Positions 1 to 8,291 of a stretch of DNA of 64,000 bases are shown here, in pieces. Positions within the stretch are counted from its first letter, which is position 1. The number at the start of each line of letters is the position of its first letter. The translations under genes were made by a program, and so were the position numbers. The stretch covers positions 1 to 64,000 of the forward strand of contig NZ_BNBY01000021.1 in NCBI RefSeq assembly GCF_014656195.1, read 5' to 3'. The stretch is from Kitasatospora xanthocidica (GTDB lineage: Bacteria > Actinomycetota > Actinomycetes > Streptomycetales > Streptomycetaceae). A model generated the notes under the pieces. That model did not search any database, had not been told where the DNA came from, and saw only the letters and a program-made list of their open reading frames with translations.

Positions 1-30
1 CCGGGCCCGGGGAGCGCTCCCCGGGCCCGG
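1..30. terminator. Perfect 30-bp palindrome, likely terminator
   Basis: The first 30 bases are a perfect inverted repeat, with arms 1-13 and 18-30 around a 4-nt centre. It lies 11 bp beyond the stop of the leftmost agmatine deiminase gene, which runs leftward, so it probably ends that transcript. It is pure G/C-rich stem with no T-tract in view, as is usual in actinomycetes. Its outer boundary may lie beyond the window. Confidence 0.6.
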
Positions 31-41
31 CCTCCGTTCGG

Positions 42-1202
42 TCAGCCGAGGGCGGGGATGTCGTGGGTGGCGCAGTGGATGCCGCCCCCACCGGCGGCGA
101 TCGCGTCGATCTTGACCGGGACGATCTCCCGGCCCGGGAAGTACTGCTTCATGATCTGCTGCGCCCGCTCGTCGGCCCGGGCGTCGCCGAACTTCGGCAG
201 GTAGACGCCCTTGGTGCCGATGTAGAAGTTCATGTACGAGGAGACGAAGGCGTCACCGCGCCCGGTGATCCTGTCCGGGTCCGGCTGCTGGAGCTCCACC
301 ACCTGCAGCTTCCTGCCGGTCGCGTCGGTGGCGTCCTTCAGGACCGAGCGGGCCTGGTCGGCCGAGCGGGACCAGACGTCCGGCGGGGTGCCCGGGAAGG
401 CCTGGTCGAGCAGCACCACGCCGGGGGCGACGAAGCGGGTCAGGCAGTCGACGTGGGCGTCGGTGATGTCCTTGCCCTTGACGCCCGCCAGCCAGATCAC
501 CTTGGTCACGCCGAGCACCTTCCTGAGCTCCGCCTCGACCTGGTCCCGGCTCATGCCCGGGTTGCGGTTGTCGTTGACGACCGAGCTCTCGGTCACCATC
601 AGGGTGCCCTGGCCGTCGGTCTCGAAGGAGCCGCCCTCGGCGACCAGCCGGGTCTCGATCCGCTCCACGCCGTACTTCGCCAGCACCGTCCGGGCGACCT
701 TGGAGTCGTTGCCGCGCTGCTGCTTGCCGCCCCAGCCGTTGAAGTTGAAGTCGACGCCCTTGACCTTGCCGCCTTCCTCGACGAAGACCGGCAGGGTGTC
801 CCGGGCCCACAGGTCGTCGACGGCGATCGGCACGACCTCGACGGCCGAGCCGCAGGCCTTCTGCGCGGCGTCCTTCTGCTCGGGGCGGGCCATCAGGACG
901 ACCGGCTCGCGCGCCGCGATGGCCTGGGCCAGGCCGGCCACGTCCCGGCGGACGTCCGCGAGCTGGTCGCCCCAGACGGACTCGGAGGCGGGCCAGGACA
1001 TCACCGTGCGCAGGTGCTTGTCCCACTCGGCGCCGAAGCGGCGCGGGCCGGGGGTGCCGCCGGGCTGGGGCGGCACGGCGCCCTCCGGGTCCTCGATGCC
1101 GGTCGGGTCGCAGGCGGTGAGGCCGAGGGTGAGGGCGCCGACACCGAGGCCGGCACCGGCGAGGGAGCGCAGCAGGGTACGGCGGGGCAGGGCGTTGGTC
1201 AT
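42..1202 (-). CDS. Agmatine deiminase family protein, predicted Tat-exported lipoprotein
   Basis: This 386-aa protein belongs to the agmatine deiminase/peptidyl-arginine deiminase (pentein) family, which hydrolyses the guanidino group of agmatine to N-carbamoylputrescine and ammonia. The C-terminal motif GGGGIHCATHDIP holds the expected nucleophilic Cys at about residue 377. Conserved blocks DLWARDTLPVF, FNFNGWGGK and EGGSFETDG are present. The N-terminus differs from ordinary family members: RRTLLRS is followed by a hydrophobic stretch and LTAC, a twin-arginine signal with a lipobox, so the mature enzyme is probably anchored outside the membrane. It is 50 bp downstream of a second deiminase on the same strand. 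The ATG at 1202 was chosen because the signal peptide begins there. Substrate outside the cell is unknown. Confidence 0.85.
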   Translation of the reverse strand: MTNALPRRTLLRSLAGAGLGVGALTLGLTACDPTGIEDPEGAVPPQPGGTPGPRRFGAEWDKHLRTVMSWPASESVWGDQLADVRRDVAGLAQAIAAREPVVLMARPEQKDAAQKACGSAVEVVPIAVDDLWARDTLPVFVEEGGKVKGVDFNFNGWGGKQQRGNDSKVARTVLAKYGVERIETRLVAEGGSFETDGQGTLMVTESSVVNDNRNPGMSRDQVEAELRKVLGVTKVIWLAGVKGKDITDAHVDCLTRFVAPGVVLLDQAFPGTPPDVWSRSADQARSVLKDATDATGRKLQVVELQQPDPDRITGRGDAFVSSYMNFYIGTKGVYLPKFGDARADERAQQIMKQYFPGREIVPVKIDAIAAGGGGIHCATHDIPALG

Positions 1203-1252
1203 CCGGGAACTCCAGCTGAGGGTCTGGGCGGTGGACAGGATGTGCGGGGTGT

Positions 1253-2290
1253 TCAGGGCAGCGGCTCGTGCATGGTCGAGCAGTGGATGCCGCCGCCCCC
1301 GGCCATCAGGCGGTCGACGTCGAGCTGCACCACCTCGCGGCCGGGGAACGCCGCGGCGAGCGCGTCCCGGGCCGCGGCGTCCTTGTGGGCGTCGCCGAAC
1401 TGGGCGGTGATGACGCCGCCGTTGACGAGGTGGAAGTTGAGGTAGGAGTCGACGAACTTGGAGCTGCGGGAGCGGACGGTGTCCGGGCCGTGCACGGGGA
1501 CGACCTGGAGCCTGCGCCCCCGGGCGTCGGTGGCGGCGGAGAGGATCGCGAACTGCTCGCGGGCGTCCCGCGCCCAGGCGTCGTTGCGGTCGGGCGGCGG
1601 CAGCTGCACCATCACCACGCCGGGGCGGATGAAGCGGGAGGTGACGTCCACGTGGTCGTCGGTGATGTCCTGGCCCTTGATGCCCGGCAGCCAGATCATG
1701 GTGTCGGCGCCGTAGGCCTCCAGGACGGCCTCCTCGATCTCGTCCCGGCTCATGCCGCGGTTGCGGTTCTTGTTGACCAGGCTGCTCTCGGTGGCCATCA
1801 CCGTGCCGTCGCCGTCGGTCTCGATCGCGCCGCCCTCGCCGACGAAGTCCGCGTAGCTGTGGCGCAGGCCCCGCCGGGTGGCGATCAGCTCGGCGGCCCG
1901 GGCGTCGTCGTGGTGCACCTGCTTGTTGCCCCAGCCGTTGAAGTTGAGGACGACGGCGTCCAGGCCGCCGTAGCCGTCCCGGCGGAAGACCGGCGCGATG
2001 TCGCGCATCCAGAGGTCGTCGGTGGGGACGGCGGTGATCACCTCCACCCGGGGGCCGCACCGGTCCTGGGCCTTGCCCGCGGTCCAGTCGTCGGGGGCGC
2101 ACATGACCACCGGCTCGAACTCGGCGATCGTCCGGGCGATCAGGGCGATGTCCTCCTGGACGCCGCCCAGCCGCAGGCCCCACACGCCCCGGCGGGAGGG
2201 CCAGGACATCCAGGTCCGCGCGTGCGGGACGTCGTCCGCCGGCACCCAGGGGTACGGCTCGGTGGAACGGTCATCGCGGTAGTGGGTCAT
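1253..2290 (-). CDS. aguA: Agmatine deiminase (cytoplasmic)
   Basis: A 345-aa pentein-fold enzyme expected to convert agmatine to N-carbamoylputrescine and ammonia in agmatine/polyamine metabolism. Visible family blocks are TWMSWPSR near the N-terminus, DLWMRDIAPVF, LNFNGWGNKQ, GEGGAIETDG, NRNRGMSRDE and the catalytic GGGGIHCSTMHEP, with Cys at about residue 337. No signal peptide is seen, unlike its downstream paralogue. The ATG at 2290 has GGAGG 6 nt upstream. It is probably transcribed with the downstream lipoprotein paralogue. A TetR gene lies upstream on the same strand, and a palindrome sits in the gap. Assignment to the family is firm; strict agmatine specificity is inferred. Confidence 0.88.
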   Translation of the reverse strand: MTHYRDDRSTEPYPWVPADDVPHARTWMSWPSRRGVWGLRLGGVQEDIALIARTIAEFEPVVMCAPDDWTAGKAQDRCGPRVEVITAVPTDDLWMRDIAPVFRRDGYGGLDAVVLNFNGWGNKQVHHDDARAAELIATRRGLRHSYADFVGEGGAIETDGDGTVMATESSLVNKNRNRGMSRDEIEEAVLEAYGADTMIWLPGIKGQDITDDHVDVTSRFIRPGVVMVQLPPPDRNDAWARDAREQFAILSAATDARGRRLQVVPVHGPDTVRSRSSKFVDSYLNFHLVNGGVITAQFGDAHKDAAARDALAAAFPGREVVQLDVDRLMAGGGGIHCSTMHEPLP

Positions 2291-2422
2291 GAGGGCCTCC
2301 AGATCGTGCGACGGTGCCGGGAGGGGTGCATGGCCGCCAGGTCCACTCTTCGCGCCGGGGCAGACCGGCGCACCACGGGGGAGGGACCGGCGGGAGCGCC
2401 CCGCCTGCCCGTTCAGGCTCGC

Positions 2423-2440
2423 ACTGACTGAAAAGTCAGT
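2423..2440. promoter_or_regulatory. Probable TetR operator upstream of agmatine deiminase
   Basis: A perfect 7-bp inverted repeat, ACTGACT-GAAA-AGTCAGT, is centred about 140 bp before the deiminase start. On the minus strand TTGACT (2443-2438), a good -35 hexamer, overlaps it, so binding here would block RNA polymerase. This is the only clear element in the 307-bp gene-free stretch 2291-2597. The neighbouring TetR protein is the obvious candidate ligand; this is inference. Confidence 0.55.
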
Positions 2441-2597
2441 CAAACTCGCGGGCGTGGCGTCACGCATCCTCGACCCCGAGGGTGCGGAGCGTGACGCCGA
2501 CCGGCGCAAGCGTGGGGATTCCGTGCGGATTCCGCGTGACCGGGAACCGGTCCTGGCCGCCGAAAACGCGGGATCCGGCCCAGGAGGCGGACCCGGC

Positions 2598-3176
2598 TCA
2601 GGAGCCGAGCCGGGCCACCTCGGCGTCGATCGCGTCGGCCAGCAGCGTCCGGGCGTGCGCCAGCGGGAGGCTGCCGCTGAGCCAGCGGGTGCTCAGCCCC
2701 TCCAGCAGCGCGGTCAGCCGCTCCGCCGCACCGGCCAGCGCGACCGCCGAGGACATCGGCCGCACCACGCCGAGCAGTTCGGCGATCTCCTGCACCCAGA
2801 TCCGGGTGGCCCGCGCCAGGTCCTCGCGCAGCGTCTCGTCGAACACCGCGCTCGCCCGCAGCTCACCCCAGGCGGTGCTGTTCTCCCGCACCTCGACGGT
2901 GTCCTGGAGCTCCAGCAGCAGCGTCTGCTCCAGCTCCTCACGCGGAGTCGGCGGCGGCGCGTCGGCGGGGCGCTCGGTCGTGTAGCGCTCCGCCCGGTCG
3001 TTGATGAACTCCAGGGTCTGACGGAGGATCCCCGTACGGTCCTTGAAGTGGTAGTAGATGAGCGCGGTCGACACACCCGCCTCGGCCGCGAGCTCTTCCA
3101 CCCGCAGCCCGCGCACGCCGCGCCGGGCGATCACCCGTGCCGCTGCTTCCAGGATCGACGTTTTACGACTGGCCAC
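2598..3176 (-). CDS. TetR/AcrR-family transcriptional regulator
   Basis: A 192-aa one-component repressor-type protein. Residues 5-50 form a classical TetR helix-turn-helix (ILEAAARVIARRGVRGLRVE, then GVSTALIYYHFKDRTGIL). The rest is an alpha-helical ligand/dimerisation domain like that of BetI/AcrR relatives. The GTG start at 3176 is directly before the HTH. It is co-oriented with the two agmatine deiminase genes and divergent from the acyl-CoA dehydrogenase across 177 bp. It could therefore control either or both; the palindrome at 2423-2440 favours the deiminases. The inducer is unknown; agmatine or another polyamine is a guess from context. Confidence 0.85.
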   Translation of the reverse strand: MASRKTSILEAAARVIARRGVRGLRVEELAAEAGVSTALIYYHFKDRTGILRQTLEFINDRAERYTTERPADAPPPTPREELEQTLLLELQDTVEVRENSTAWGELRASAVFDETLREDLARATRIWVQEIAELLGVVRPMSSAVALAGAAERLTALLEGLSTRWLSGSLPLAHARTLLADAIDAEVARLGS

Positions 3177-3353
3177 GATCGACCACCTTACCCGGGCACC
3201 CCGGCACGATCGGCACCGCGTCTGAGGACCCGGTCAGCCGGGGCGCGTGGAGACGGCGGCCGGACGGGGTGTCGGTGGCCCGGCGGACGGGAAGATCCCC
3301 GCTGCCCGTACGGTGCCCCTGCCCCTGCCCCTGCTGCGATCGGATGCCCGGCC

Positions 3354-5150
3354 TTGGACTCCCTGCTGCTCTCCCGCCGCGACCTCGACTTCCTGCTGCA
3401 CGACTGGCTGGACGTCACCGCGCTGACCAGGCGCGCCCGCTTCGCCGACCACGACCGGTCCACCTTCGACGCGGTGCTGGACCTCAGCGAGACCGTCGCG
3501 ACCCGGCACTTCGCCCCGCACAACAAGAAGAACGACGCCGAGGAGCCGCGCTTCGACGGCGAGCGGGTGCACCTCGTCCCGGAGGTGGCGCAGGCCCTGG
3601 CGGTGCACGCCGAGGCCGGCTTCATCGGCGCGGCCATGGACGAGGAGATCGGCGGGCAGCAGCTGCCCCACGTGGTCGCCAACGCCTGCCGGGCCTGGTT
3701 CCAGGCCGCGAACATCGCCACCGCCTCGTACCCGCTGCTCACCGTCGGCAACGCCAACCTGCTGCTGGCGCACGGCAGCCGGGAGCAGGTCGACACCTAT
3801 GTGCGGCCGATGGTCGAGGGCCGCTTCTTCGGCACCATGTGCCTGTCCGAGCCGCAGGCCGGCTCCTCGCTGGCGGACATCACCACCCGGGCGGTGCCGC
3901 AGCCGGACGGCGGCTTCCGGCTCTTCGGCACCAAGACCTGGATCTCCGGCGGCGACCACGAGCTCGGCGAGAACATCGTCCACCTGGTGCTGGCGAAGAT
4001 CCCCGGCGGTCCGGCGGGGGTGAAGGGCATCTCGCTCTTCATCGTGCCCAAGTTCCTGGTCCGCCCGGACGGCACGGCGGGGGAGCGCAACGACGTGGTG
4101 CTCGCCGGCCTCAACCACAAGATGGGCTACCGCGGCACCACCAACGCCCTGCTCAACTTCGGCGAGGGCCGGCACACCCCCGGCGGCGCCCCGGGCGCGG
4201 TGGGCCACCTGGTCGGCGAGGCCCACCACGGGCTCGCGTACATGTTCCACATGATGAACGAGGCCCGGATCGGCGTCGGCCAGGGCGCCACCGCCCTCGG
4301 CTACACCGGCTACCTGCACGCCCTCGACTACGCCCGCACCCGCCCGCAGGGCCGCCCGCTCGGGGGCAAGGACCCGGCCGCGCCGCAGGTGCCGATCATC
4401 GAGCACCCGGACGTGCGCCGGATGCTGCTCGCGCAGAAGAGCTACGTGGAGGGCGCGCTCGCCCTCGGCCTGTACTGCAGCCGGCTGCTCGACGAGGAGG
4501 CCACCGCCGAGCGGGAGGACGACCGCGCCCGGGCCCACCTGCTGCTCGACGTCCTGACGCCGATCGCCAAGAGCTGGCCCTCGCAGTGGTGCCTGGCCGC
4601 CAACGACCTCGCCATCCAGGTCCACGGCGGCTACGGCTACACCCGGGAGTACGACGTCGAGCAGTTCTACCGCGACAACCGGCTCAACCCGATCCACGAG
4701 GGCACTCACGGCATCCACGGCCTCGACCTGCTCGGCCGCAAGGTCGTCATGGACGGTGGCGCCGGGCTGCGGCTGCTCCTCGACACCCTGGCGGAGACCA
4801 CGCTGCGGGCCCGGGCCGCCGGGGGCGAGGCCGCCGGGCTCGCCGATCGGCTGGACGCGGCTGCGGCCCGGGTGGCCAGGACCACCGCCGTGCTCTGGTC
4901 CACCGGGGACCCGGCGACCGCGCTGGCCAACGCCACCGTCTACCTGGAGGCCGTCGGCCACGTGGTGCTGGCCTGGATCTGGCTGGAGCAGTACCTCGCC
5001 CTCGGCGGCGGCACGGACGCCTTCCGGGAGGGCAAGCGGCAGGCCGCCCGCTACTTCTTCACCGTCGAACTCCCGCGCACCGGGCCGCAGTTCGACCTGC
5101 TGGACAGTCTGGACCGGACCGCCGCGGAGTGCCGCCCCGAGTGGTTCTGA
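3354..5150 (+). CDS. Acyl-CoA dehydrogenase
   Basis: About 598 aa, the length of the large acyl-CoA dehydrogenases with an extra C-terminal domain. It should oxidise an acyl-CoA thioester to the 2-enoyl-CoA using FAD. Seen motifs are GTMCLSEPQAGSSLADITT (flavin/substrate signature), FGTKTWISGGDHE, and GGYGYTREYDVEQFYRDNR followed by NPIHEGTHGIHGLD, which carries the likely catalytic Glu. The start is uncertain. TTG at 3354 gives an N-terminus DSLLLSRRDLDFLLHDWLDV like that of relatives; no in-frame ATG or GTG lies nearby, and the open frame extends far upstream only because of composition. It is divergent from the TetR gene. Confidence 0.85.
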   Translation: MDSLLLSRRDLDFLLHDWLDVTALTRRARFADHDRSTFDAVLDLSETVATRHFAPHNKKNDAEEPRFDGERVHLVPEVAQALAVHAEAGFIGAAMDEEIGGQQLPHVVANACRAWFQAANIATASYPLLTVGNANLLLAHGSREQVDTYVRPMVEGRFFGTMCLSEPQAGSSLADITTRAVPQPDGGFRLFGTKTWISGGDHELGENIVHLVLAKIPGGPAGVKGISLFIVPKFLVRPDGTAGERNDVVLAGLNHKMGYRGTTNALLNFGEGRHTPGGAPGAVGHLVGEAHHGLAYMFHMMNEARIGVGQGATALGYTGYLHALDYARTRPQGRPLGGKDPAAPQVPIIEHPDVRRMLLAQKSYVEGALALGLYCSRLLDEEATAEREDDRARAHLLLDVLTPIAKSWPSQWCLAANDLAIQVHGGYGYTREYDVEQFYRDNRLNPIHEGTHGIHGLDLLGRKVVMDGGAGLRLLLDTLAETTLRARAAGGEAAGLADRLDAAAARVARTTAVLWSTGDPATALANATVYLEAVGHVVLAWIWLEQYLALGGGTDAFREGKRQAARYFFTVELPRTGPQFDLLDSLDRTAAECRPEWF

Positions 5151-5216
5151 GGAACCGGTGCCCCACCCTGGCCGCCGCCTCCCCGGATCGGCGGCGGCCC
5201 CGGGTTGCCCTCAACG

Positions 5217-5804
5217 ATGATCTTTGTACTGATCGTCATCACCACCGTGGTGGCGGCCTGGTCGCTGGTCGCCGGACGGCTGGAGACGTGGCACGTCCGG
5301 GCGCCGCTGGTACTGGTGCTCGCGGGGGTCCTCACCGGGGTGTTCACCCACAGCCACCTCGCCGCCACCATCAACTCCGAAGTCGCCCAGCACGTGGCCG
5401 AGGTCATCCTGGCCGTCCTGCTGTTCGTCGACGCCACCGAACTGCCCGGCGGACGGCTGTTCGGCAACGACCCCGCCTCGGTGGCCCGGGTGCTGCTGGT
5501 GGCGATGCCGCTGAGCCTGCTGGCGATGGTCCTGCTCGGCGCGCTGGGACCGCGCGGCACCACCTCCATCGTGTTCGGCCTGCTGGCCTTCAACGGCCTC
5601 CCGGACGGGCTCTACGCCGTCCTCGCCCTGGACACCATGACGCTCACGGTGGCCGGCAGCGTGGTGCTCCACGGGGCCGGCTGGGTGGCCATCGCCCGGC
5701 TCCTGCACGGCCCGGCCCCCGCCGCCGAGGCCGGCGGTGCCGCCGGGGCCGGTGCGGAGGCCGCGCCGGCCGCGGGCCGGGAAGACGGGAAGGGCGCCGG
5801 ATGA
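5217..5804 (+). pseudogene. Cation/proton antiporter (NhaP/CPA1-like) with internal deletion
   Basis: The 195-aa product joins two ends of an antiporter. Residues 1-100 match the N-terminal helices (WSLVAGRLETWHVRAPLVLV, then AEVILAVLLFVDATELPGG). They are followed within about 35 residues by a piece typical of the family C-terminus (LGPRGTTSIVFGLLAFNGL). Full-length members have about twelve helices and 400 or more residues, so the central transport core is missing, apparently by an in-frame deletion. The tail after residue 165 is Ala/Gly-rich. The ATG at 5217 lacks an evident ribosome binding site. It may be a dead remnant or a reduced membrane protein. It sits 13 bp ahead of the aldo/keto reductase. 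Confidence 0.55.
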
Positions 5805-5817
5805 GAGGCTCGTCCCC

Positions 5818-6801
5818 ATGGAACAGCGTGTACTCGGCCGCACCGGACGGCCCGTATCGATCATCGGACTCGGCACCTGGCAGCTCGGCGCGGACTGGGG
5901 GGACGTCCGGGAGGAGGACGCCCTGGCCGTGCTGGAGGCCTCCGTGGCGGACGGCGTCACCCTCTTCGACACCGCCGACGTCTACGGCGACGGCCGCAGC
6001 GAGCGGCTGATCGGCCGCTTCCTCAAGGAACGCCCGGACGCGGAGGTGTTCGTCGCCACCAAGTTCGGACGCCGGGTCGAGCAGCGGCCCGAGCACTACC
6101 GCCTCGACAACTTCCGCGCCTGGGCCGACCGTTCCCGGGCCAACCTGGGCGTCGACCGGCTCGACCTGGTGCAGCTGCACTGCCCGCCGACGCCGGTCTA
6201 CTCCTCGGACGAGGTGTTCGACGCCCTGGACACCCTGGTGGCCGAGGAACGGATCGCCGCGTACGGGGTGAGCGTGGAGACCTGCGCGGAGGCGCTGACC
6301 GCGATCGCCCGCCCGGGCGTCGCCAGCGTGCAGATCATCCTGAACGCCTTCCGCCTCAAGCCGCTGGAGCGGGTGCTGCCCGCCGCCGAGGCGGCCGGGG
6401 TCGGGATCCTGGCCCGGGTGCCGCTGGCCTCGGGGCTGCTCTCCGGCCGCTACAGCGAGCGCACCGTCTTCGCGCCCGACGACCACCGCAGCTACAACCG
6501 CCACGGCGAGGCCTTCGACCAGGGCGAGACCTTCTCCGGGGTGGACTTCGCGACCGGCGTCGAGGCGGCCGCGGAGTTCGCCGCCCTCGCCCCGGAGGGC
6601 GCCACCGCGGCGCAGACCGCGCTGCGCTGGATCGTCCAGCAGTCGGGGGTGACGACGGTGATCCCCGGCGCCCGCAACGTGGCGCAGGCCCGCGCCAACG
6701 CGGCCGCCGCCGAGCGGGCGCCGCTGCCGCCCGCCACCCTGGCGGCCGTGCGGGAGCTCTACGACCGCCGGATCCGGCCGCAGGTGCACGACCGCTGGTG
6801 A
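5818..6801 (+). CDS. Aldo/keto reductase
   Basis: A 327-aa TIM-barrel oxidoreductase expected to reduce an aldehyde or ketone with NADPH. Typical family features are visible. GLGTWQLGADWG starts the barrel. FDTADVYGDGRSERLIG carries the catalytic Asp and Tyr, VFVATKFGRR the Lys, and DLVQLHCPP the His. Near the end TVIPGARN is the cofactor-binding signature. The ATG at 5818 is only 13 bp after the truncated antiporter, suggesting co-transcription. The substrate cannot be read from sequence. Confidence 0.9.
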   Translation: MEQRVLGRTGRPVSIIGLGTWQLGADWGDVREEDALAVLEASVADGVTLFDTADVYGDGRSERLIGRFLKERPDAEVFVATKFGRRVEQRPEHYRLDNFRAWADRSRANLGVDRLDLVQLHCPPTPVYSSDEVFDALDTLVAEERIAAYGVSVETCAEALTAIARPGVASVQIILNAFRLKPLERVLPAAEAAGVGILARVPLASGLLSGRYSERTVFAPDDHRSYNRHGEAFDQGETFSGVDFATGVEAAAEFAALAPEGATAAQTALRWIVQQSGVTTVIPGARNVAQARANAAAAERAPLPPATLAAVRELYDRRIRPQVHDRW

Positions 6802-6825
6802 CGGCGGTGCGCGTACGCCCGTGAC

Positions 6826-6889
6826 GTCCCGGCGGCGCGGTGGTGCGGTGGCGCGGTGGCGCGGCGGCGTCAACCCGCGCCGCCGGGAC
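6826..6889. terminator. Long inverted repeat between convergent genes
   Basis: Perfect 15-bp arms (6826-6840 and 6875-6889) enclose a 34-nt loop made of GCGGTGGC-type repeats. The right arm lies within the last codons of the patatin-like gene. The element sits between the convergent aldo/keto reductase and patatin operon and could stop transcription both ways. The large loop makes this less certain than a compact hairpin. Confidence 0.4.
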
Positions 6890-8288
6890 GGGTGGTGAGG
6901 TCGAGGAAGCGGTCGCGGTCGGGCAGGGTGGCCGGCAGCGGGTAGTCCAGCAGGACGTGCAGGTTGCAGGCGGCGAGGACGTAGGAGTGCAGCAGCAGGT
7001 CCGCGGTGCGGTCGGCGCCGAGCTTGCGCAGCACGGTCGGGGTGGTGCGGCTCCTGGTCGCGAGCTCGTCCCAGCGGGCACGCCGGCCCGGGTCGTCGCC
7101 CAGCAGCTCCAGCACCTCCTTGGCCCGGGCGGCCCGGGCGGCCCGGTCCGCGTCGTCGGCCCCGGCACCCCCGCCGGCCGCGTCGGCCGCGCGCGCGTAC
7201 GCGTCGGCCACCCGGTACGGCGACTGCGCGATGTGGACCAGCGCACCGGTCGGCCCGCCGGTCAGCCCGGCCCGGGCGGACCACCGGACCAGCTCACTGC
7301 GCCGCAGGCTGGTGCCGACGTCGTACATCACGCTCTTGATCCGGACCAGCGCGAGCAGTTCGCCGACCGCGGGGACCCACGAGGAGCGGAACGGCTTCCA
7401 GGTCATTCCGGCCGAGGCGTTGACCACGACGATCTCGTCCAGCTCGTAGTCGACCTGCGGGTGGTCGGGGCGCCGCACCCGCTCGGCCAGCCCCACCAGC
7501 CACTGGTCGGCCATGTTGTCGTACACCCCGCCGTCGGTGAGCACCAGGTCGGCGGCCGGCCCGGCGGGCCCGGCCGACGGCGGGAAGCGGTGGCGGGCCG
7601 TGGGGAGCCGGCGGACGGCGAAGGCGCCCGGCAGACAGGCCGAGGCCTGGACCGCCGTGGACAGCGGGAGACCGCCCGGCACGCCGGTGCCGAAGCGGAA
7701 CCCGTAGACGAACCCGGGCGAGAAGTAGAAGTGGTCGCCGCTCTGCAGCTCGGTGGTGCAGAAGACGTGGTCGACGGAGCGTCGCACGGCGGAGAGCTCC
7801 GTCGGGCGGCCGTCGCGGTGGAAGAACGTCCCGGCCAGCGCCCGGTCCACGACGGCGCTGCGCCGCCCGAACACCGCCAGCGCCCCGACCAGGAGCAGCA
7901 GCCCCGCGCCCAGCAGCACACCGGCGAGCAGCCGCAGACCGTCCACGGCCGTGACCACGACCCCGGCGAGCAGGGTGGCCAGTGCCAGTGCGGCGAGGGC
8001 GAACAGCGAGCGCACGTACCGGTTGGTCGACGGCCCCCAGAAGAACAGGCCGGTACGGGCGCAGTGGTGCACCAGCGGGCGGACCCGCTCGGCGAACCCC
8101 TCGCCCGGGTCCTGCCGGTAGTCGGTCTCGTGGGCGACCACCCCGTTGGCGACCGAGCCGCCGGACACCGAGGAGATCGCCACCACGTCCTTGTTCCGGC
8201 CCTGGTCGGCGAGGTACAGCAGGGCGCCGAGGCCCCACATGGTGGCGCGGTAGCCACCGCCGGACAGGGCGACTCCGATGCGGGCCAT
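6870..8288 (-). CDS. Patatin-like phospholipase with transmembrane segment
   Basis: A 472-aa lipid acyl hydrolase of the patatin class. The oxyanion loop LSGGGYRAT is at residues 8-16, the nucleophile motif SVSGGS places Ser at about residue 42, and the partner Asp is in TDGGVYDN at about residue 252. Unlike compact patatins it has two strongly hydrophobic helices at about residues 93-140, inserted between Ser and Asp, so the enzyme is probably membrane-embedded. It is the last gene of a three-gene operon and starts 3 bp after the MBL-fold gene stops. Patatin domains act as membrane-damaging effectors in CBASS and related immunity; that role here is inferred from the partner genes. Confidence 0.85.
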   Translation of the reverse strand: MARIGVALSGGGYRATMWGLGALLYLADQGRNKDVVAISSVSGGSVANGVVAHETDYRQDPGEGFAERVRPLVHHCARTGLFFWGPSTNRYVRSLFALAALALATLLAGVVVTAVDGLRLLAGVLLGAGLLLLVGALAVFGRRSAVVDRALAGTFFHRDGRPTELSAVRRSVDHVFCTTELQSGDHFYFSPGFVYGFRFGTGVPGGLPLSTAVQASACLPGAFAVRRLPTARHRFPPSAGPAGPAADLVLTDGGVYDNMADQWLVGLAERVRRPDHPQVDYELDEIVVVNASAGMTWKPFRSSWVPAVGELLALVRIKSVMYDVGTSLRRSELVRWSARAGLTGGPTGALVHIAQSPYRVADAYARAADAAGGGAGADDADRAARAARAKEVLELLGDDPGRRARWDELATRSRTTPTVLRKLGADRTADLLLHSYVLAACNLHVLLDYPLPATLPDRDRFLDLTTRPGGAG

Positions 8289-8291
8289 GAC

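Noticed and set aside
3344..3346. ATG just before the acyl-CoA dehydrogenase
   Set aside because: It is in a different frame from the dehydrogenase. TTG 3354 is the best in-frame start.
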